Of a stretch of 17,297 nucleotides of DNA, positions 13,644 to 17,297 are shown piece after piece; within the stretch, counting starts at the first letter, position 1; each line of letters starts with the position of its first letter. The notes beneath the pieces are model-generated. The model made no database searches. It was given only the letters and a program-made list of their open reading frames with translations, and was not told the origin of the DNA. The translations under genes were made by a program, and so were the position numbers. Source of the stretch: DATIHT01 sp964348615 (GTDB lineage: Bacteria > Patescibacteriota > Microgenomatia > Curtissbacterales > GWA2-41-24); assembly GCA_964348615.1 (NCBI GenBank), contig CAYGDE010000014.1:1-17297 (forward strand), given 5' to 3'.

Positions 13644-15005
13644 TTATCCCACAGAACCTTCCATATTCAACTGAATTAATCTGTTTAACTCCACCGCATA
13701 CTCAAGTGGCAATTCTTTAACAATTGGTTCAATAAAACCGTTTACAATTAACGATGTTGCCTCGATTTCGGAAAGTCCTCGACTCATCAAATAGAAAAGT
13801 TGTTCTGCATCAATCCGTGAAACACTTGCCTCGTGACCAATGCGCACATTATCCTCCCCGACCTGCATTGTAGGGTATGTATCGCTTCTTGAGAGCTCAT
13901 CCAAAATCAATGCGTCGCAGCGCACATTACACTTAACCCGCTCGGCATTTTTAATAACTTTGACCAAACCTCTGTAACTTGTCCTTCCGCCATTGATTGA
14001 TACTGATTTCGAGATTATCTCTCCGCTTGTATCCGGTGCCAAAAACATCAACTTCCCACCAGCATCCTGGTGCTGTCCAGAGTTGGCAAGAGCAAGCGAT
14101 AAAATCTCCCCTCTTGCTCCACGCCCGACCAAATAGCAGGAAGGATATTTCATCGTTATCTTTGACCCTATATTGCCATCTACCCATTCCATTGTCCCCT
14201 CTTCTTCCACAAATGCCCGCTTTGTAACCAAGTTATAGACATTTGAAGACCAATTTTGGATTGTTGTATACCTGCACCGCGCGCCGCGTTTAACAAATAT
14301 CTCGACTACAGCAGCATGCAAACTGTCTGTGGAATAAACCGGTGCTGTACAACCCTCTACATAGTGAACATAAGCCCCTTCATCCACAACAATCAGAGTC
14401 CTTTCAAACTGCCCCATATTTGCAGCATTAATGCGGAAATATGCCTGCAGCGGAATATCAACAGATACGCCGGGAGGAACATATATAAACGAGCCTCCGG
14501 ACCAAACAGCAGAATTAAGTGCCGCAAATTTGTTGTCTGCAGCGGGAATGGACCTGCCAAAATAACTCTTCACGATATCTGGATATTTCTTTAGAGCAGT
14601 ATCCATATCGCAAAAAATTACTCCCATATCCTCCCATTTCTTTTGGAAAGAATGATAGATACTTTCACTTTCATACTGTGCAGTAACCCCGCCCAAAAAC
14701 TTCTTTTCAGCTTCCGGTATTCCAATAGCGTTGTAAGTGTCTCGGATTTCTTTTGGTAATTCGTCCCAAGTTTTACCCATTTTTTGGGTTGGCTTTATGT
14801 AGTAAAAAATATTGTCAAAATCGATAGTCGAAAGATCTGCACCCCATGTTGGCATCTTTTTGGAAAGGAAAATAGAATGGGCTCTTAGCCGTTGTTCCCG
14901 CATCCACAATGGCTCATTTTTCATTTCGGAAATCTGCTCGACAACTTGCTTCGAAAGCCCTCTTTTGGCCTTAAAAACATAATTCTCCGGTTTGGAGAAT
15001 CCGTA
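13644..15005 (-). CDS. sufB: SufB scaffold protein (N terminus lost in the sequence gap)
   Basis: 452 residues of SufB are visible, from YGFSKPENYVFKAKRGLS to the C terminus; perhaps 10-25 N-terminal residues and the start codon fall in the N gap. SufB builds the nascent cluster in the SufBC2D complex. Typical stretches are GGVTAQYESES, AVWSGGSFIYVPPGV, YVHYVEGCTAP, VKCNVRCDALIL and RIGHEASVSRID with DAEQLFYLMSRGL near the end. The Cys of the VKCNVRCDAL region and the Glu of GHEAS are the residues that line the cluster-building site in studied SufB. The sequence looks full length and intact apart from the gap. Confidence 0.95.
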   Translation of the reverse strand, partial: YGFSKPENYVFKAKRGLSKQVVEQISEMKNEPLWMREQRLRAHSIFLSKKMPTWGADLSTIDFDNIFYYIKPTQKMGKTWDELPKEIRDTYNAIGIPEAEKKFLGGVTAQYESESIYHSFQKKWEDMGVIFCDMDTALKKYPDIVKSYFGRSIPAADNKFAALNSAVWSGGSFIYVPPGVSVDIPLQAYFRINAANMGQFERTLIVVDEGAYVHYVEGCTAPVYSTDSLHAAVVEIFVKRGARCRYTTIQNWSSNVYNLVTKRAFVEEEGTMEWVDGNIGSKITMKYPSCYLVGRGARGEILSLALANSGQHQDAGGKLMFLAPDTSGEIISKSVSINGGRTSYRGLVKVIKNAERVKCNVRCDALILDELSRSDTYPTMQVGEDNVRIGHEASVSRIDAEQLFYLMSRGLSEIEATSLIVNGFIEPIVKELPLEYAVELNRLIQLNMEGSVG

Positions 15006-15105
15006 NNNNNNNNNNNNNNNNNNNNNNNNNNNNNNNNNNNNNNNNNNNNNNNNNNNNNNNNNNNNNNNNNNNNNNNNNNNNNNNNNNNNNNNNNNNNNNN
15101 NNNNN
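15006..15105. other. Assembly gap of 100 Ns between sufC and sufB
   Basis: A run of exactly 100 Ns, usual for a scaffold placeholder of unknown length. It hides the last few codons of sufC, the sufC-sufB junction and the first codons of sufB. The reading frame happens to stay open across the Ns, so an automated caller may report a false SufC-SufB fusion. Confidence 0.98.
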
Positions 15106-15854
15106 TTCTCTTCAATCTTCTTGGCCAAGCTCATTTTCCCACTTTTTACAATCTTTCCCTCAACCATCACATGCACAAAGTTAGGCTTAAGGTATTTCAG
15201 TATCCTTGCATAATGAGTGATGATAATTACCGATGACTGTGAACTGTTAACTGTAAACTGCTTGATCGCTTTTGCGACAAGTTTCAGTCCATCAACATCC
15301 AAACCACTGTCAATCTCATCCAAAATCACCAATTTTGGCTTCAAGGCCATCATCTGCAAAATCTCGTTTCTTTTCTTCTCTCCGCCGGAAAATCCTTCAT
15401 TTAAAGCTCTTCTCAAAAAATCCTCCCCAAGTTTTAGCGAGGATGCGTACTCCAAAAGTTCCTGACGAAAAGCAGAAATAGATTTGGTGTCTTGCGGTTT
15501 CATACTCTTTATACTTGATACTTTATACTTAATACCGGATACATTTTTAGCTTTCCTCAGAAAGCTAAAAACACTCACGCCCGGCACTTCTACTGGGTGT
15601 TGAAACCCTAAAAATATGCCTAATTTTGCCCTTTTGTCTGGGGTAAGTTTCCTAAGGTCAGATTTCTCAAATCTCAATTCTCCATTCTCGATTCGATAGG
15701 AAGGGTGTCCTGCAATTACCTGAGCCAAAGTAGATTTACCACTGCCATTTGGCCCCATAATTACATGGATTTGGCCAGGCAAAACCTCGAGGTCTAACCC
15801 CTTTAATATTTGTTTTCCCAAAACAGAAGCTTGTAAGTTTTTAACCTTAAGCAT
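15106..15854 (-). CDS. sufC: SufC ATPase (C terminus lost in the sequence gap)
   Basis: 249 residues of the ABC-type ATPase that drives the SufBC2D scaffold. Walker A GPNGSGKS is at 34-41, the Q-loop FLGFQHP at 81-87, the signature FSGGEKKR at 155-162, Walker B LVILDE at 175-180 and the switch His in ITHY near 214. The end, AKKIEE, is close to the usual SufC terminus, so only a few residues are missing. Two loops carry short heptamer tandem repeats in the DNA: at residues about 105-118 (GIKYKVSSIKSMK) and about 198-207 (FTVNSSQSS). Both keep the frame. The ATG follows directly on the stop of the small upstream gene (TAAATG). Confidence 0.95.
15236..15260. repeat. Heptamer tandem repeat ACTGTNA inside sufC
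   Basis: ACTGTGA, ACTGTTA, ACTGTAA and a partial ACTG follow each other on the plus strand. In the protein it encodes the polar stretch TVNSSQSS just before the last beta strand and the switch His. Confidence 0.75.
15502..15536. repeat. Heptamer tandem repeat NATACTT inside sufC
   Basis: ATACTCTT, TATACTT, GATACTT, TATACTT and AATACC follow each other on the plus strand. They encode the IKYKVSSIKSM stretch in a surface loop between the Q-loop and the signature motif of SufC. Confidence 0.75.
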
Positions 15855-16067
15855 TTATCCCTTCTTTTCTCCAGAGCCTTGGACATTTTCAGGTGTTTGT
15901 GGTTTAGTTGCTTCAAAGTTGGCCTTGGTACCTGGAATTTCTGAAAGTGGACGAGGGTTCAAATCTTTACCTTCTTGTACAGATTGCCCATTTTGACGAG
16001 CATGACTAAAAACACGCAGTCTGGCTAGCGCAGAACCAATAATAGCTTGTGGGCCTTTAATTGCCAT
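15855..16067 (-). CDS. Small unknown protein upstream of sufC
   Basis: 70 residues from the chosen ATG (MAIKGPQAIIGSALARL); family not recognised. A short N-terminal hydrophobic or amphipathic helix is followed by a polar, Pro-rich and probably disordered tail (NPRPLSEIPGT, KPQTPENVQGSGEKKG). An in-frame GTG exists three codons upstream, but the AGGTGAT motif covering it is a good ribosome binding site for the ATG at 16065-16067, so that start is preferred. The gene lies between the EVE-like gene and sufC with no gaps. I cannot rule out that it is a leader-type peptide for the suf genes. Confidence 0.6.
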   Translation of the reverse strand: MAIKGPQAIIGSALARLRVFSHARQNGQSVQEGKDLNPRPLSEIPGTKANFEATKPQTPENVQGSGEKKG

Positions 16068-16072
16068 AAAAA

Positions 16073-16501
16073 TCACCTCGCTTTCAATACTTTTTTAATC
16101 GTTTCGAAATCTTCTTTAGGAATCTCATGCACGTTTCCCTGAAAACCCAACTTCCAGTATTTTACCGGCCATTTTTTCAGATACTTAAGACTATCTTTAA
16201 ACATTTCCGAAGGTACATAATCTTTTTCGTCTAATTTAACATCAAACTTAACGTCAAACCTCCAAGGATGAATCTCCCCTGGTTTTTCTTCCTCAAAAAC
16301 CTTAGTCTTTTCTTCCCTAAATTTGCTTGTAAATTCTGCTACTCCGCCAAACTTACCAATCTTTGTCAAATAAAACACTACTTTGTCGCCCACTTCTACT
16401 TTTTCTGCAAAACTTTTTCGCTTTGCCTTCATCGCCGTAATATTTTTTGCCTTCATCAGCTCAAAATTCGTTGGGTGTGTAACTAAAATAAAATAGTTCA
16501 T
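16073..16501 (-). CDS. EVE/PUA-like domain protein
   Basis: 142 residues that resemble an EVE domain of the PUA-like superfamily: NYFILVTHPTNFELMKAKN at the N terminus, VGDKVVFYLTKIGKFGGVAEF (37-57) and a C-terminal KYWKLGFQGNVHEIP. EVE-type domains bind nucleic acids, often with modified bases, and are found in RNA modification and in defence or stress contexts. Here it stands alone, four bases downstream of the preceding gene, inside the SUF transcript, and its TGA overlaps the region of the small gene's ribosome binding site. The domain call comes from motif resemblance only and a distant PUA relative is possible. Confidence 0.65.
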   Translation of the reverse strand: MNYFILVTHPTNFELMKAKNITAMKAKRKSFAEKVEVGDKVVFYLTKIGKFGGVAEFTSKFREEKTKVFEEEKPGEIHPWRFDVKFDVKLDEKDYVPSEMFKDSLKYLKKWPVKYWKLGFQGNVHEIPKEDFETIKKVLKAR

Positions 16502-16505
16502 ACTG

Positions 16506-16940
16506 TTAAATTCTTAACGACGAATATCCATCACCTTCACCACTAAGCGCTTCCTGTATAAAAGTTTCTATTTCTGAATCCTGCAAATGTCGCCAAATTA
16601 TGCCTTTTTCAACCACAACCCGTTCACATGCTCCAAACTTTTCAAGCATTCTAATAACAGCACCTTCAACACTCTTTGGCCCTCTGGAATTAAAATCATC
16701 GGCATCTATACCGATTATCGCCGTGGCTGAATTATCCTGTGGAGAAAAACTAACAATGAAAGCTATCCCCTGCCTCATTCCTAAATCTCGAACTTCCTCA
16801 CCAGGAACAAATGTTATTAAATCCTGAGCAAGCAATTCGGAAAACCTTACAGCATGTCCAAACCTAAGCCTCCCAAGTGTTTCAGTAAACTTAGTTTTCG
16901 CAGCCTCCTCAGAATGATTTAATCTGTAGTCTCTATCCAT
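16506..16940 (-). CDS. Unknown protein between the Rrf2 regulator and the EVE-like gene
   Basis: 144 residues (MDRDYRLNHSEEAAKTK...), family not recognised. An upstream in-frame ATG at 16976 would add 12 residues but lies deep in the regulator gene; the ATG at 16938-16940 follows the regulator TAA by one base (TAAAATG) and is preferred. The middle is beta-rich (GIAFIVSFSPQDNSATAIIGID), then comes a helical part with VIRMLEKFGACERVVVEKGIIW. There is no metal motif (one Cys). Its placement behind the regulator suggests that it belongs to the SUF regulon. Confidence 0.78.
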   Translation of the reverse strand: MDRDYRLNHSEEAAKTKFTETLGRLRFGHAVRFSELLAQDLITFVPGEEVRDLGMRQGIAFIVSFSPQDNSATAIIGIDADDFNSRGPKSVEGAVIRMLEKFGACERVVVEKGIIWRHLQDSEIETFIQEALSGEGDGYSSLRI

Positions 16941-16941
16941 T

Positions 16942-17297
16942 TTAACCCGCCAAATCGGCAACCGTTTTTTTGCCAATTGTTTCCTCTAGTTGTTTTTTCA
17001 TATCCTGCCACATTTCTTTACCCCCACAATGGCATTCGTGATCGTCCTCAAAACAATCCCCAGCTACAAGTTCGCCATCCAAAGTTTTTAAAACATCCAA
17101 AATCTTAATCTGCTTTGCAGATTTTGCAAGTGTATAGCCGCCGTTTATTCCCTCTTTGGCAGAAATAAACCCTGCTTTTTTCAATTCCCCCGCAACAGTA
17201 GAGAGAAACTTCACAGAAAGTTTGTTTTTCTTAGCAACAGAAGAAATAGAAACTATTTTTTTTGCGCGCGAAAGGTTTGAAAGAAGAATAAGGCCGT
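16942..17297 (-). CDS. Rrf2/IscR-type transcriptional regulator (5' end outside the window)
   Basis: The frame stays open to the window edge, so the N terminus is missing. Visible residues read GLILLSNLSRAKKIVSISSV, then AKKNKLSVKFLSTVAGELKK, then AGFISAKEGINGGYTLAKSA, which is the winged-helix core of Rrf2 proteins. Near the C terminus DCFEDDHECHCGG places three Cys where Fe-S sensing Rrf2 proteins (IscR, NsrR, RsrR types) bind a cluster. By analogy with SUF operons in other bacteria, it probably represses or tunes the operon it heads in response to cluster supply. An internal GTG at 17212-17214 is not the real start, because clear Rrf2 sequence continues upstream of it. Confidence 0.88.
   Translation of the reverse strand, partial: GLILLSNLSRAKKIVSISSVAKKNKLSVKFLSTVAGELKKAGFISAKEGINGGYTLAKSAKQIKILDVLKTLDGELVAGDCFEDDHECHCGGKEMWQDMKKQLEETIGKKTVADLAG

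Noticed and set aside
15236..15536. Short repeats in sufC as a CRISPR-like array
   Set aside because: Units are 7 bp, contiguous, without spacers and within a coding frame.
13644..15854. A 736-residue SufC-SufB fusion reading frame
   Set aside because: The frame is open only because 100 placeholder Ns separate two proteins that each look nearly complete; they are called as two genes.
16941..16976. Upstream ATG for the unknown gene behind the regulator
   Set aside because: It would lie inside the regulator gene with a 35-base overlap, while a well placed ATG follows the regulator stop directly.
17212..17214. GTG as start of the Rrf2 regulator
   Set aside because: Clear Rrf2 sequence continues in frame upstream to the window edge, so the gene is cut by the window and the GTG is internal.
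1..17297. Recoding of TGA as an amino acid
   Set aside because: TGA serves as the stop of several overlapping genes (ATGA junctions) and proteins keep their normal family lengths.

Overview
This window is a piece of a metagenome scaffold: 100 Ns at 15006-15105 mark a join of unknown length. It most resembles a Candidate Phyla Radiation (Patescibacteria) bacterium, possibly of the Microgenomates side. The reasons are a CPR-style membrane-anchored TraG/VirD4-like ATPase, very tightly packed genes, short or minimal versions of several families, several GTG/TTG starts and AT-rich DNA. TGA works as a stop (many ATGA stop/start overlaps), so the UGA-recoding CPR lineages are unlikely. The taxonomic call is inference. 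Every convincing gene lies on the minus strand, so transcription runs from high to low coordinates.

Right half (17297 to 9363): one long, translationally coupled SUF iron-sulfur cluster operon. In order of transcription it holds an Rrf2/IscR-type regulator with a Cys cluster (5' end outside the window), an unknown protein, a PUA/EVE-like protein, a small unknown protein, sufC, sufB (split by the N gap), four consecutive unknown small genes, a short sufD, a Rieske ferredoxin, sufS, sufU and a single-cluster ferredoxin with three Cys. The genes abut or overlap, mostly by 1 to 14 bases. A hairpin terminator ends the operon at 9321-9357. The regulator presumably senses cluster status; SufS and SufU supply sulfur, SufBCD is the scaffold, and the two ferredoxins may deliver electrons or act as clients.

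Middle (9225 to 5357): a VIT1/CCC1-type iron or manganese transporter overlaps an FAD/NAD(P)H oxidoreductase, which suits iron and redox supply to the SUF system. A terminator-like hairpin follows, then rpiB, a small membrane protein and a class II fructose-bisphosphate aldolase, also coupled.

Left half (5298 to 1): a cupredoxin-like lipoprotein with a DUF3105 protein; an aquaporin with its own consensus promoter; an unknown acidic protein coupled to the TraG/VirD4-like ATPase; then a 5'-half tRNA copy and an intact tRNA-Ile with anticodon UAU.

The most unusual non-coding structure is a pair of related elements of about 180 bp flanking the aquaporin gene (3134-3313 and 4075-4255). Each is closed by a long imperfect stem of its two ends, and each begins 10-11 bases after an upstream stop codon. 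Paired base changes between the copies point to selection on structure or to a MITE-like mobile element. The most unusual coding observation is the block of four unknown genes between sufB and sufD.
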